From positions 330,272 through 394,271 of the forward strand of contig NZ_PJJN01000036.1 in assembly GCF_002929825.1 (NCBI RefSeq): a DNA stretch of 64,000 bases, given 5' to 3'. The position numbers were made by a program, and so were the translations under genes. Shown one piece after another: positions 9,613 through 19,065 of this stretch. A model generated the notes under the pieces. The model did no database searches, had not been told where the DNA came from, and saw only the letters and a list, made by a program, of their open reading frames with translations. The stretch's first letter is position 1, and each line of letters opens with the position of its first letter. Source of the stretch: Cryobacterium sp. Y29. GTDB taxonomy: Bacteria; Actinomycetota; Actinomycetes; Actinomycetales; Microbacteriaceae.

Positions 9613-10581
9613 CTAGCGTCGGCGCGGCGGCAGTTTCGGCCAGGCCAGCACGAAAGCCGCGATCAGCGCCGGAACAACAGTCCACAGGGTCCCGGGCAGG
9701 CCAGCCGGTACAAGCACCGACCCTCCGGAACCGCGTAGCGACAGCACAAAAATGGTCAGGAGTAATCCCGTCGCAGCGAGGCCGACCACGAACCTGTCCC
9801 CCACGACAAGGCGCAGCCCGAGCAGCAGCGCTCCGATGCCGACGAACGCGATTGTCAGGCCAATCGGCAGCGCCACCCCGAACAGCGTCAGGGTGGCCTG
9901 GTGAGCGATGGTTCCCAGCACACCGAAGAGGATACCCAGAAGCAGTCCGCCGAGACCGCCCAGCGAACGGTTCGCCATGGTCGGGCGGGCGGGCCGTCGG
10001 GTGGGCACGGGCAGCGCTGTGCGCGGGGCATCCGCTCTCAGGAACGTTTCGGTGTCGGTGATGACATCGATGGCCCCGTCCGCCAGGACGCGGGTGTGCT
10101 CGGTCAGCGTCCAGCGCGCAGGGAAGTGCGAGAGTGCGCGCAGTTTCTGGTCGAGGTGAGCGCCGACGTCGATGGCGATGAGACGCTGGCCGGCTGCCTG
10201 CCGCACCGTGCAGGCCAGAAACACGGGCAGGCCGGCCTCGTGCGCGGCGGTCGTCGCTCCCACACGCAGACCGTCATCGACGGCGCCGACGACCACTGCG
10301 GTTGCCCCGAGTGCGTCAATGGCCTCTCGAAATGTCGAGACGAATTCGAGCGCGGAAACCTGGGGCAAGCGGTGCCAGCTGCGCGCCCCCAGCTCGGCCA
10401 ACGCCGCAAAGATCGCGTTGTCTGCTTCGATGCGAGCACCGGCGTAGAGCACAACCACCCGGGACCCATCGGCACGCAACCGGGCAATCGTGCCGCCGGT
10501 AAGTGCGGATTCGTCGCCGGGCCGGGCATGCACGAACAGGATTCGCTCGCCGCTGCCGGACATGACCATGGGCGTACGCAC
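9613..10581 (-). CDS. PIG-L-like protein with degenerate metal site and C-terminal membrane domain
   Basis: 322 residues in two parts. Residues about 10-150 resemble the PIG-L/MshB deacetylase fold, including LFVHARPGDES and GGTIARL. Residues about 195-320 contain about four hydrophobic membrane segments. In active PIG-L enzymes the first motif is AHPDDE, where the histidine and the second aspartate bind zinc and the first aspartate is the base. Here it reads ARPGDE, so the histidine and the catalytic aspartate are replaced. Hydrolytic activity is therefore doubtful. The start is uncertain: GTG at 10,579-10,581, or ATG four or six codons later. It is divergent from efeU, with the iron box between them. 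Confidence 0.65.
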   Translation of the reverse strand: MRTPMVMSGSGERILFVHARPGDESALTGGTIARLRADGSRVVVLYAGARIEADNAIFAALAELGARSWHRLPQVSALEFVSTFREAIDALGATAVVVGAVDDGLRVGATTAAHEAGLPVFLACTVRQAAGQRLIAIDVGAHLDQKLRALSHFPARWTLTEHTRVLADGAIDVITDTETFLRADAPRTALPVPTRRPARPTMANRSLGGLGGLLLGILFGVLGTIAHQATLTLFGVALPIGLTIAFVGIGALLLGLRLVVGDRFVVGLAATGLLLTIFVLSLRGSGGSVLVPAGLPGTLWTVVPALIAAFVLAWPKLPPRRR

Positions 10582-10680
10582 CGTTTCTGTTTTGCTGGCT
10601 ATTCATCTTGCTGGGTAACACCCGTGTCCGAGTCAAATTATAACTAGACACGCTCGCGCCGTACCAACTAGAGTCGATTC

Positions 10681-10698
10681 GGTAAGGATAGCCTTACC
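10681..10698. promoter_or_regulatory. Iron-dependent repressor (DtxR/IdeR-type) box
   Basis: GGTAAGGATAGCCTTACC is a near-perfect palindrome, with mismatch only at the centre. It agrees with the core of the DtxR/IdeR consensus, in which TAGGTTAG and CTAACCTA half-sites flank the centre. It lies 44 bp upstream of efeU, where an iron-loaded repressor would block transcription. It could also affect the divergent PIG-L-like gene. Confidence 0.75.
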
Positions 10699-10741
10699 AA
10701 AGCTGTAACCCGAAACTTGCCCGAACTATTCGAGGGACCCT

Positions 10742-11611
10742 GTGTTCGCAAACTACCTGATCGGCCTGCGCGAAGGCCTTGAGGCCGCGCTGATCGTGAC
10801 GATCCTCATCGCCTACATCGTGAAAATCAACCGTCGTGACGTGCTGCCGCGCATCTGGATCGGCGTGAGCTTGGCCGTGCTCCTCGCCCTCGGCATCGGC
10901 GCCCTGCTCACCTATGGCACCTATGGGCTCTCGTTCACCGCACAGGAGACCATCGGGGGCGTGCTGTCGATCGTCGCGACCGGCCTGGTGACCTGGATGG
11001 TGTTCTGGATGCTGCGCACCGCACGCGACCTCAAGGGGCACCTGCAGGGCAACATCGACAAGCACCTTGTCGGCACCGGCCTCGGCCTTGTTCTCGTCGC
11101 CTTTCTCGCGGTCGGTCGTGAAGGTATCGAAACCGCCCTGTTCCTCTGGGCCGCCGTGCAGGCCACCGGAGCAACGACCATGCCGCTGCTCGGCGCGGCG
11201 CTCGGCATCGCGACGGCGATCGGCCTCGGCGCACTGATCTACGCGGGCATGCTCAAGATCAACCTGTCTAAGTTCTTCACCTATACCGGCGCGATTCTCA
11301 TCATCGTCGCTGCAGGCGTACTCTCCTACGGCGTGCACGACCTGCAGGAAGCCGGATTCCTGCCCGGCCTGCATGCCCTGGCCTTCAACGTGAGCGCCGC
11401 CGTGCCGCCGGACAGCTGGTATGGCACGCTGCTCAAGGGCACCCTGAACTTCTCCCCCGCCACCACCTGGCTGGAGATGTTCGCCTGGCTGGCCTACACC
11501 GTGCCGACACTGAGCCTCTTCATCAAAAAAAGCCGCCTCGGTCGCACGAACACCCGCACGGTTCAGACCGCACCCCAGACGCCGGGGCCGGTTCCGGTTG
11601 CCGCACACTGA
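10742..11611 (+). CDS. efeU: Iron permease of the FTR1/EfeU family
   Basis: 289 residues with seven hydrophobic segments. The two iron-binding motifs of the FTR1 family are both intact: REGLE at about residues 10-14 and REGIE at about 124-128. The protein is a cytoplasmic-membrane iron permease. It normally works with the periplasmic or lipoprotein EfeO and the haem peroxidase EfeB, whose genes follow here but are broken. The GTG start has GAGGGA upstream. The iron box at 10,681-10,698 implies expression under iron shortage. The gene itself looks undamaged. Confidence 0.92.
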   Translation: MFANYLIGLREGLEAALIVTILIAYIVKINRRDVLPRIWIGVSLAVLLALGIGALLTYGTYGLSFTAQETIGGVLSIVATGLVTWMVFWMLRTARDLKGHLQGNIDKHLVGTGLGLVLVAFLAVGREGIETALFLWAAVQATGATTMPLLGAALGIATAIGLGALIYAGMLKINLSKFFTYTGAILIIVAAGVLSYGVHDLQEAGFLPGLHALAFNVSAAVPPDSWYGTLLKGTLNFSPATTWLEMFAWLAYTVPTLSLFIKKSRLGRTNTRTVQTAPQTPGPVPVAAH

Positions 11612-11639
11612 CTTCTCGTTTCTCTGCCAAAGGATTCTC

Positions 11640-12404
11640 ATGCCTCGTGTCTTTCGTTATGCCCGCCTGCTCGGCGTCGGTGTCCTCGGTGTCGCTCTGC
11701 TCAGCGGCTGCGTCGCAAACAACCCGGCCGCCTCGCACACGGCCCTCGCCGTAGACAGCAGCGCGACGAATTGTGCGGTGTCAGCCAATGAGGCGCCGGC
11801 TGGCAGCATTCGCTTCTCGGTCACCAATTCCGGTGACCAGGTGACCGAGTTCTACCTGCTCGCCGACGACGGCCTGCGCATCGTCGGCGAGGCCGAGAAC
11901 ATCGGCCCCGGGCTCAGTCGCGACCTCGTCGTGCAGCTCGACGCCGGCAGCTACTTCACCTCTTGTAAGCCGGGGATGGGCGGCGACAGCGTCGGCAAGG
12001 CCGAATTCACCGCCACAAAAACGGATGCCGCCGCCACCGTCAGCGTCGACCGTGCCGCCCAGATCGACACCGCCAACTCCGACTACGCCTCATACGTCTC
12101 TCAGTAGACCGACCAGTTCATCACGGGCACCGCACCGTTCGGAGACCTTGACCCCAAGCTCGACCTACGCGAGCCCGATCTCGAAAAGGGCCAGGACTGG
12201 ACCGCCTGGCACGCGATCGAAAAGGACCTCTTGCCAGCCGAAGCTGATACCAGTTTCGAGCCGTTCAGCGCCGAGAAGCGCGCAGCCCACACGCAGCAAC
12301 TCATCATCGACACCGCCACCCTGCACACGAAGGTGCAGGGCGTGAGTTTCACCCTGTCGCAGCAGACCAATGCTGCCAGCGGCCTGCTCGACGAGGTCGC
12401 CACC
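11640..12404 (+). pseudogene. efeO: efeO remnant (cupredoxin plus part of M75 domain)
   Basis: From the ATG at 11,640 (AAAGGA upstream) the frame gives a lipoprotein signal (LLSGC), the EfeO cupredoxin domain (CAVSANEAPAG, FTSCKPGMGG) and the start of the linker. It then meets a TAG at 12,105-12,107. The same frame continues with M75-type sequence (FGDLDPKLDLREPDLEKGQ, TAWHAIEKDL, TLHTKVQGVSF, GLLDEVAT). About 40 residues that intact EfeO has between the linker and FGDLDPKLD are missing. After LLDEVAT at 12,404 the sequence switches directly to EfeB-like sequence. EfeO normally passes iron to the EfeU permease. At most a secreted cupredoxin domain of about 155 residues could still be made. 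Confidence 0.85.
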
Positions 12405-12919
12405 GACCAGGTCTGGGTGTCGGCGTCCGACGCCCCGGCCTGGCTGGCGACTCCTCCCTGGCAGCGCGGCACATCCGCATGACCATCGAGACTTGGGAGC
12501 GCTCGATCCTCAGCCAGCAGGAGGCCGTGTTCGGGCGCACCAATGGGTCAGGGCACCGCTCTCCGGCCGCACCGAGTTCACCGAACCCGACTTCACCCCG
12601 GCCAGCCGTGCAGACCAGCCACTCATCGGCGCTGCTACACCCGTGCGACTGGCGCATCCAGCCCAGAACAACGGCATAAAATTACTGCGTCGCGGCTACA
12701 ATTTCGTCGATGGCAGCGATGAGTTGGGGCGACTGGAAGCCGGGTTGTTCTTCATCAGCTTCCAGCGGTCGCCAGCCCAAAACGCTTCTGTGCAGCTGAA
12801 CCTGTCCAAGCACGACGCGCTCAACGAGTACATTCGGCAGGTCGGCAGCGCCCCCCCCCTTCGCCGTTCCGGGAGGCATCTCCGACGAGAGTTACGTCGG
12901 CGCAGCCCTGTTCGCCTAA
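12405..12919 (+). pseudogene. efeB: efeB remnant (C-terminal end of Dyp-type peroxidase)
   Basis: Translations in three frames together reproduce the last third of EfeB, the deferrochelatase/Dyp peroxidase. The pieces are VWVSASDAPAWLA (same frame as efeO), RHIRMTIETWERSIL and QQEAVFGRT (second frame), then PLSGRTEFTEPDF, RRGYNFVDGSDELGRLEAG and DALNEYIRQVGSA (third frame). After a run of nine C residues it ends with FAVPGGISDESYVGAALFA and TAA at 12,917-12,919. At least three frame changes are visible. The N-terminal two-thirds, with most of the haem-binding region, is absent. Its stop overlaps the stop of the next gene on the other strand. Confidence 0.85.
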
Positions 12920-13380
12920 CCGAACGCCGGCACCGGAGTGACGGTGTAGAGAACGCCATCGGAATTGCCAGCGACGACGACGCCGTACGTCGTGTTCGCC
13001 ATTGTAACCACCTCGGCGTCGACTCCGGCCACCACTTCGGTGAAGCCGGCCGCCAACAGCTGGTCCCGCGCGTCGTTCAGGGGAGTCGTCGACGTGGCAT
13101 TGACGGTCACGACCCAGCCACCGACCCCACTCTCGCCCTGGCCACCGGTCGCGAAGAGAACCTCTCCGTCGAGCACAGGAATTTCGGTCGGCCAGTCGGC
13201 GGGAAGTTGCCCGCCGAGGCTGACGTCACCGCCCGTCGCGTCCTGAACGGCGCCGTTGACGGCACCGTTGACGCTGTCGCGCACGGACTCGCCCACGGAG
13301 CAGCCCGCCAAGAGCGGCAATCCAGCTGCGGCGACTACGAGAGCGAGAACAACTCGTCGAGTTGGTCTGCTGGTTGTCAT
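12916..13380 (-). CDS. Hypothetical lipoprotein
   Basis: 154 residues from the ATG at 13,380, which is preceded by AAAGG at a proper distance; a GTG five codons further upstream would use that same site as coding sequence. The Arg-rich N-terminus, hydrophobic core and lipobox LAGC make it a secreted lipoprotein. The mature part has VRDSVNGAVNGAVQDA, then a compact domain with DWPTEIPVLDGEV and a C-terminal half of alternating Val and Gly. Its family is not known to me. It converges on the efeB remnant and shares two bases of the stop region. Confidence 0.75.
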   Translation of the reverse strand: MTTSRPTRRVVLALVVAAAGLPLLAGCSVGESVRDSVNGAVNGAVQDATGGDVSLGGQLPADWPTEIPVLDGEVLFATGGQGESGVGGWVVTVNATSTTPLNDARDQLLAAGFTEVVAGVDAEVVTMANTTYGVVVAGNSDGVLYTVTPVPAFG

Positions 13381-13430
13381 GAAAAAACCTTTCACGTGAT
13401 GCGAATGTATATACCGCGAGGATGCACAAA

Positions 13431-13459
13431 GTGCCGCTTTGACCTGGTCAAAGCGGCAC
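13431..13459 (-). terminator. Probable terminator of typA
   Basis: The arms GTGCCGCTTTGA and TCAAAGCGGCAC form a perfect 12-bp stem with a 5-base loop. On the minus strand the hairpin is followed by TTTGTG, 28 bases beyond the typA stop. It also lies just upstream of the neighbouring lipoprotein gene. Confidence 0.7.
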
Positions 13460-13486
13460 TCTTCACGCTCTCGCGGGCGAAACTGA

Positions 13487-15397
13487 CTAGTTAGCGTCCT
13501 GCTTCTTCACGCGTGAGACCTGGCGCGAGCGAGCGGCTGCCGTGAGCTCTACCTTACGAATACGTACGGCGGCCGGGGTGACCTCGACACACTCGTCTTC
13601 ACGAGCGAATTCGAGGCACTGCTCGAGCGAGAGCTGCTTGGGCGGCGTCATCGACTCGAACGTGTCGGAGCTGGACTGACGCATGTTGGTCAGCTTCTTT
13701 TCCTTGGTGATGTTCACGTCCATGTCGTCGGCGCGCGAGTTCTCGCCGATGACCATGCCCTCGTAGACCTCGGAGGTCGGCTGCACGAAGAACGACATGC
13801 GCTCCTGCAGGTTGATGATCGCGAACGGGGTGACCGCACCGGAACGGTCGGCGACGATCGACCCGTTGGTACGGGTGCTGATCGTTCCGGCCCAGGGCTC
13901 GTAGCCGTGCAGGATGGCGTTGGCGATACCGGTACCGCGCGTGTCGGTGAGGAACTGCGTGCGGAAGCCGATCAGGCCGCGCGACGGAACGATGAATTCC
14001 ATGCGCACCCAGCCGGTACCGTGATTGGCCATGTTCTCCATGCGACCCTTGCGGGCGGCGAGCAGCTGCGTGATGGCGCCGAGGTATTCTTCGGGCGCGT
14101 CAATGGTGAGGTGCTCGTAGGGCTCGTGAACCTTGCCGTCGATGCGACGCACAACGACCTGCGGCTTGCCGACGGTGAGCTCGAAGCCCTCACGACGCAT
14201 CTGCTCGACGAGGATGGCGAGGGCCAGTTCTCCACGACCCTGCACCTCCCAGGCGTCGGGGCGTCCGATGTCGACGACCTTGAGCGAGACGTTACCGACG
14301 AGCTCGCGATCGAGGCGGTCCTTGACCATGCGGGCAGTGAGCTTGTGGCCCTTGACCTTGCCCATGAGCGGCGAGGTGTTGGTACCGATGGTCATCGAGA
14401 TGGCCGGGTCGTCAACCGTGATGGTCGGCAGGGGGCGCACGTCGTCGGGGTCGGCGAGGGTCTCACCAATGGTGATGTTCTCGATACCGGCCACGGCCAC
14501 GATGTCGCCGGGGCCGGCGCTCTCGGTCGGGTAGCGGTCGAGCGCCTTGGTGATCAGCAGCTCGGTGATCTTCACATTGCTGACGGTGCCGTCCTGCTGC
14601 ACCCAGGCCACGGTCTGGCCCTTCTTGATGGTGCCCTGGAAGATGCGCAGCAGCGCGAGACGGCCGAGGAACGGCGAGGCGTCGAGGTTGGTGACGTGCG
14701 CCTGGAGCGGGTGCGTGTCATCGTAGGTCGGTGCCGGGATGTGCTTGAGGATGGCGTCGAACAAGGGCTCGAGGTCGTCGTTGTCCGGCAGGGTGCCGTC
14801 TTCGGGCTTGTTCCAGCTGGCGGCACCGTTACGGCCCGATGCGTAGACGACGGGTACGTCGAGGACGGCATCGAGGTCGAGGTCGGGAAAGTCGTCGGCC
14901 ATGTCGCTCGCGAGACCGATGAGGAGGTCCTGGCTCTCGGCCACGACCTCGTCGATGCGCGCGTCGGGACGGTCGGTCTTGTTGACCAGCAGGATGACGG
15001 GAAGCTTGGCTTCGAGCGCCTTACGGAGTACGAAACGGGTCTGCGGCAGTGGGCCCTCTGAAGCATCGACGAGGAGCACGACGCCGTCGACCATGGACAG
15101 TCCGCGCTCAACCTCGCCACCAAAGTCGGCGTGGCCCGGGGTGTCGATCACGTTGATCGTGATGGGACCGTCCGCGGCGTGGATGCCCTTGTACGAAACC
15201 GCCGTGTTCTTGGCGAGAATCGTGATGCCCTTTTCGCGCTCGAGCTCGTTCGAGTCCATCGCGCGCTCTTCAACGTGAGAATGGTCGGCGAAAGAGTCGG
15301 TCTGCTTGAGCATCGCGTCGACCAGCGTCGTCTTACCGTGGTCAACGTGAGCAACGATTGCAACATTTCGGAGGTTATTGCGTGTAGCAATCGCCAT
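13487..15397 (-). CDS. typA: Translational GTPase TypA/BipA
   Basis: A 636-residue ribosome-associated GTPase of the EF-G family, involved in ribosome assembly and stress or cold adaptation. G1 is AHVDHGKTT at about residues 15-23, G3 DTPGHADFG and G4 NKTD. The TypA-specific C-terminal domain follows, with [16 protein letters not shown]. The length is that of the family. The ATG start is preceded by GAAGGA about nine bases away. The gene stands alone on the minus strand with a hairpin terminator downstream. Confidence 0.96.
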   Translation of the reverse strand: MAIATRNNLRNVAIVAHVDHGKTTLVDAMLKQTDSFADHSHVEERAMDSNELEREKGITILAKNTAVSYKGIHAADGPITINVIDTPGHADFGGEVERGLSMVDGVVLLVDASEGPLPQTRFVLRKALEAKLPVILLVNKTDRPDARIDEVVAESQDLLIGLASDMADDFPDLDLDAVLDVPVVYASGRNGAASWNKPEDGTLPDNDDLEPLFDAILKHIPAPTYDDTHPLQAHVTNLDASPFLGRLALLRIFQGTIKKGQTVAWVQQDGTVSNVKITELLITKALDRYPTESAGPGDIVAVAGIENITIGETLADPDDVRPLPTITVDDPAISMTIGTNTSPLMGKVKGHKLTARMVKDRLDRELVGNVSLKVVDIGRPDAWEVQGRGELALAILVEQMRREGFELTVGKPQVVVRRIDGKVHEPYEHLTIDAPEEYLGAITQLLAARKGRMENMANHGTGWVRMEFIVPSRGLIGFRTQFLTDTRGTGIANAILHGYEPWAGTISTRTNGSIVADRSGAVTPFAIINLQERMSFFVQPTSEVYEGMVIGENSRADDMDVNITKEKKLTNMRQSSSDTFESMTPPKQLSLEQCLEFAREDECVEVTPAAVRIRKVELTAAARSRQVSRVKKQDAN

Positions 15398-15530
15398 AAA
15401 AATAGATCCTTACGAAGAATGAGTGCCGCAGAGTCTCGCGCGCGACGAAGAATGGATACCAAGGGTCATAGTATGACCCAACGTACTATCCTACCGTATG
15501 GTTTATCTTCGCCTCGTGGGGCGCCCACGG

Positions 15531-17318
15531 CTAAACATCGTTGCCGGCGGCCAGCAACTCACGGCGCAACTCGCGGCGGGCACGTTGTTCGGTCGGATCG
15601 GGGATCGGAACGGCCGCGAGCAGGCGCTGGGTATAGGGGTCTTTCGGGTAGCGCAGGATCTCATCCCGCGTGCCGGTTTCCACGATGCGGCCGTGGTGCA
15701 TGACCGCGATGCGATCGGCGAGCACGTCGATGACGGCAAGATCGTGGGTGATGAACAGGCAGGCGAAATTCATCTGCTGCTGCAGCGCCTGGATCAGCAG
15801 CAGTACGCGGGCCTGCACCGATACGTCCAGCGCGCTGGTGGGCTCATCGGCGATGAGCACTTTCGGTTCAAGCGAGAGCGCACGGGCAATGCCGACACGT
15901 TGCTTCTGCCCACCGGAGAGTTCGTGCGGAAAGCGGCTGCGATAGGACCGAGGCAGCTCAACGCTATCGAGCAGCCGCTCCACCTCGGCGCTTAGTGCCG
16001 CGCCCTTCAAACCCTTTCCGAGTTTGAGGGGTTCCCCGATGCTGTCGCCGATGGGCATCCGCGGGTTGAGCGAGGAGGAGGGGTCTTGAAAGACGATGCC
16101 GACGCTTTTATGCAGTCGATGGATCTCGTCACGGCTGGCCTTCGAGATATCCTGACCGGCAACGTGCAGCGTTCCCTCTGTTATCGGCAGTAGACCGATG
16201 GCCGCGCGGCCGAGGGTGGTTTTACCGGAGCCCGATTCCCCCACGAGTCCGAGAACCTCTCCTTGGCGCACGAACAGGTTGACCTTGTCGACGGCACGGA
16301 ACGCCGCGACGCGACCGTGCTTGGGGTATTCGATGACGACGTCGTCAAACTTCACGACCACGTCGCGGCTATCACGCCGGGCTGTAACGGCGGCCTCATT
16401 TGCCAGACGCTCGTTGACCTCGATGCGAGCGGCGAGCACGGCGTCCACCACGATGTCGGTGCCGATGGCGAGCGCGGCCGTCATGTCGATCGCTTGGTCA
16501 CCGCGCTGGCCGAGGTGCGGAACGGCTTGGAGCAGGGCGATGGTGTACGGGTGGGTGGGTTCGTTGAAGATCTGATCGACCGTGCCGCGTTCGACGATGA
16601 CCCCCCGCCGCATCACGGCGATGTCATCGGCGAGGTCGGCAACGACACCCATGTCGTGCGTGATCAGCAGGATGGCGCTGTCGAGTCGGTCGCGCAGGCT
16701 ACGCAGTAGGTCGAGGATCTCGGCCTGCACCGTCACGTCAAGGGCCGTCGTCGGTTCGTCGGCGATGAGGAGCTGCGGGTCGCAGGAGATGGACTGGGCG
16801 ATCATGGCGCGCTGGCGTTGTCCACCGCTCAGCTGGTGCGGATAGGAGTCGAAGGCTTTGAGTGGATCGGGCAGCTCGACCAGGTCGAGCAGCTCCAGGG
16901 CGCGCGCCTTGGCCTGTGAGGGTGACATGCCGAAGTGGGCGCGCAGAGTCTCGATGATCTGGAACCCGATCGTGTAGACCGGGTTGAGTGCCGTCATCGG
17001 CTCCTGAAAAATCATGGCGATCTGGCCACCGCGCACCTTATGCATCTGGGCGGGCTTCAGCCCCATGAGCTCCCGGCCGTTGAGCTTGACGCTGCCGGAA
17101 ATGCGGCTGTTCTCGGGGAGCAGGTCGAGGATGGCCATCGAGCTGGCGCTCTTACCCGAGCCGGACTCTCCGACGATGGCGAGCACCTTGCCCCGCTCGA
17201 TCGAATAGTTCAGGTTGAGCGCGGCCGGCACCCAAACGTTGTCGACGCCGAAATGCACTGTGAGATCAGTGACCTGCAGCACCGGGCCGGAGAATGTGGT
17301 CGTCACCTGGTCGGTCAT
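15531..17318 (-). CDS. Dipeptide/oligopeptide ABC transporter, fused double ATP-binding protein
   Basis: 595 residues holding two complete nucleotide-binding domains, a fusion of DppD- and DppF-like proteins. The first has GESGSGKSA (about residue 50), LSGGQRQR and ADEPTTALD; the second has GESGSGKTT (about residue 360), LSGGQKQR and ADEPTSALD. Both end in the oligopeptide-specific tail (HPYTIALLQAVP; DPYTQRLLAAVP). It would energise the permease pair encoded at 18,022-20,598 with the binding protein at 20,746-22,533. Between them lies an opposite-strand gene, so this gene either has its own promoter or depends on read-through. Confidence 0.92.
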   Translation of the reverse strand: MTDQVTTTFSGPVLQVTDLTVHFGVDNVWVPAALNLNYSIERGKVLAIVGESGSGKSASSMAILDLLPENSRISGSVKLNGRELMGLKPAQMHKVRGGQIAMIFQEPMTALNPVYTIGFQIIETLRAHFGMSPSQAKARALELLDLVELPDPLKAFDSYPHQLSGGQRQRAMIAQSISCDPQLLIADEPTTALDVTVQAEILDLLRSLRDRLDSAILLITHDMGVVADLADDIAVMRRGVIVERGTVDQIFNEPTHPYTIALLQAVPHLGQRGDQAIDMTAALAIGTDIVVDAVLAARIEVNERLANEAAVTARRDSRDVVVKFDDVVIEYPKHGRVAAFRAVDKVNLFVRQGEVLGLVGESGSGKTTLGRAAIGLLPITEGTLHVAGQDISKASRDEIHRLHKSVGIVFQDPSSSLNPRMPIGDSIGEPLKLGKGLKGAALSAEVERLLDSVELPRSYRSRFPHELSGGQKQRVGIARALSLEPKVLIADEPTSALDVSVQARVLLLIQALQQQMNFACLFITHDLAVIDVLADRIAVMHHGRIVETGTRDEILRYPKDPYTQRLLAAVPIPDPTEQRARRELRRELLAAGNDV

Positions 17319-17383
17319 GAAGTCCTGCTTTCGTCAATGCTGCTGCTTCGGTGGTTGCCGCCAAAATCTGGCAGCATGGCTGC

Positions 17384-17992
17384 ATGCCCGTCGCTGCCGT
17401 CCCGAATGTTTTCTACTCGCGGTTTAATCGCATCATCGCCGCGGTCTTCTGCGCGGTCGCCGCGCTCAGCGCGCTGAGTCTGTTTTTGCTCCCGACAGCG
17501 TCGAACCGTTGGCTGGTCATCCCGGCCCTGTTCGTGATGCTGTTCGTCTGGGAAGTGCTCTGGCGGCCCGACCTGCGAGTGAGCGATGATGCCGTCACCA
17601 TTCGCAATCCGCTGCGCACCATCGTCGTTCCGTGGGCGGCGCTCGTGCACGTGGACACTAAGTTCGCCCTCACCCTCTACACGCCAGGTCGTAAGTTCGC
17701 GGTGTACTGCGCCCCAGCGCCCGGCCGCAGCCTGACCAGCGCCGGACGCCGCAAGAGCACCGACCCGGTGCCCTTCCTGATCGGGCAACCCCGACCCGGC
17801 GACCTGCCGGATAGTGATTCCGGCGAGGCGGCGCACCTGGTGCGCTCTCGCTGGAACGCCCTGCAGCGCAGCGGTCGGCTCGACGGAGGCCTCGCGGCGC
17901 AGACGCCCGTGTCGGTGGTGTGGGCGTGGGGCCGTGCCAGCGTACTTGTGGCCGGTGCTGCGGCATCCGTGGTGGCTCTTCTTCTGGCCTGA
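17384..17992 (+). CDS. PH domain-like membrane protein
   Basis: 202 residues from the ATG at 17,384; a GTG 11 codons upstream is possible but adds no recognisable sequence. Two hydrophobic segments near residues 15-60 are followed by a bacterial PH-like stretch (LWRPDLRVSDDAVTIRNPLR, VPWAALVHVDTKFAL). A last hydrophobic segment is at the C-terminus. Small proteins of this type are common in Microbacteriaceae and have no defined function. It lies on the strand opposite the ABC transporter genes that flank it on both sides, 66 bp from the ATPase start and 30 bp from the permease stop. Confidence 0.7.
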   Translation: MPVAAVPNVFYSRFNRIIAAVFCAVAALSALSLFLLPTASNRWLVIPALFVMLFVWEVLWRPDLRVSDDAVTIRNPLRTIVVPWAALVHVDTKFALTLYTPGRKFAVYCAPAPGRSLTSAGRRKSTDPVPFLIGQPRPGDLPDSDSGEAAHLVRSRWNALQRSGRLDGGLAAQTPVSVVWAWGRASVLVAGAAASVVALLLA

Positions 17993-18021
17993 GCGCAGTA
18001 CCGGCGTGCACATGACCGGCG

Positions 18022-19065
18022 TCATGAGTGGCCCTCCAGTTCCGGTTCGGGCCGGGTTTCGCGCATTTTACTGAGCTTGAACCGGCGGTGGCGCGGGTCG
18101 AAGGCATCGCGGAGGCCGTCGCCGACAAAGTTAACGAGTAACGCCAGTGACACGATGAAGGCGCCGGGCCACCAGAACAGCCACGGTCGGGTTTGGAACG
18201 CCGACTGGTTGGAGCTGATCAGCAGGCCGAGCGACACGTCGGGCGAGCGGATACCGTAGCCGAGAAAACTCAGCGCTGTCTCGAGCAAAATGGCGGACGC
18301 CATGATGAGCGTGGCCGATACGATGACCACTCCCATGGCGTTAGGCAGGATGTGCTTGAAGATGATGCGCGCGTCCGAGGCCCCGGCGACTCGGGCGGCC
18401 TCGACAAACTCGCGTTCGCGTAGCGACAGGAACTCGCTGCGCACCAGCCGGGCGATGCCCATCCAAGAGAAGAACCCCAACATGACGGCCAACACCGGGG
18501 CGCCCAGGCTGCCGAACCAGTGGCCGACGACGGAGCCGATGACGAGGGCAGGAATCACGATGAAGACGTCCGTGACGCGCATCAATACGGCATCGACCAT
18601 GCCGCGGTAGTAGCCGGCTACCGCCCCGACCACCACTCCGACCACGGTGGCGATCAGGCCGAGAACCACCATGACGAGCGCGGAGTTCTGAATTCCCCGC
18701 ATGGTCATGGCGAAATAGTCCTTGCCGATTCGGTCCTGGCCAAACGGATGTTCGCCCAACGAGATTCCGTTGCCGCCGAGGAATTGGGGCAGGAGCGACA
18801 GGGTCGGGTCACCCTGATTCACCTGCGGATTAAGCGATTTGAAGTCGTATTTCCACCAGCCGGGAATGGCGCCGACACCGATGGCGGAGAAGGAAAAAAT
18901 GATGATGAACGCAATGACGATGATCGAAGCAACGGCGACCTTATTGCCGATGAACCGTCGCCAAATCAAACGCCCCTGGCTCTCGGGGATAGCGCTGGCG
19001 GCGGCGAGTTCGTCGGCCGGAATTTCGGTGGGCGGGGTCTGCCCCGAACCAATCGGTGTGGACAT
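18022..19065 (-). CDS. Dipeptide/oligopeptide ABC transporter permease (DppC-like)
   Basis: 347-residue inner-membrane permease. It has an N-terminal cytoplasmic tail, about six membrane segments and the EAA-type coupling loop (FVEAARVAGASDARIIFKHI) that contacts the ATPase. The DppC-like domain arrangement, with a long periplasmic loop between the first and second segments (FKSLNPQVNQGDP), fits the family. Its ATG directly follows the stop of the DppB-like gene with no spacer, so the two are translated as a pair. Confidence 0.92.
   Translation of the reverse strand: MSTPIGSGQTPPTEIPADELAAASAIPESQGRLIWRRFIGNKVAVASIIVIAFIIIFSFSAIGVGAIPGWWKYDFKSLNPQVNQGDPTLSLLPQFLGGNGISLGEHPFGQDRIGKDYFAMTMRGIQNSALVMVVLGLIATVVGVVVGAVAGYYRGMVDAVLMRVTDVFIVIPALVIGSVVGHWFGSLGAPVLAVMLGFFSWMGIARLVRSEFLSLREREFVEAARVAGASDARIIFKHILPNAMGVVIVSATLIMASAILLETALSFLGYGIRSPDVSLGLLISSNQSAFQTRPWLFWWPGAFIVSLALLVNFVGDGLRDAFDPRHRRFKLSKMRETRPEPELEGHS

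Noticed and set aside
10694..11641. 315-residue minus-strand open frame
   Set aside because: Antisense of efeU, whose REGLE motifs and membrane segments are clear.
13907..15061. 384-residue plus-strand open frame
   Set aside because: Antisense of typA; composition is typical of reversed high-GC coding sequence.
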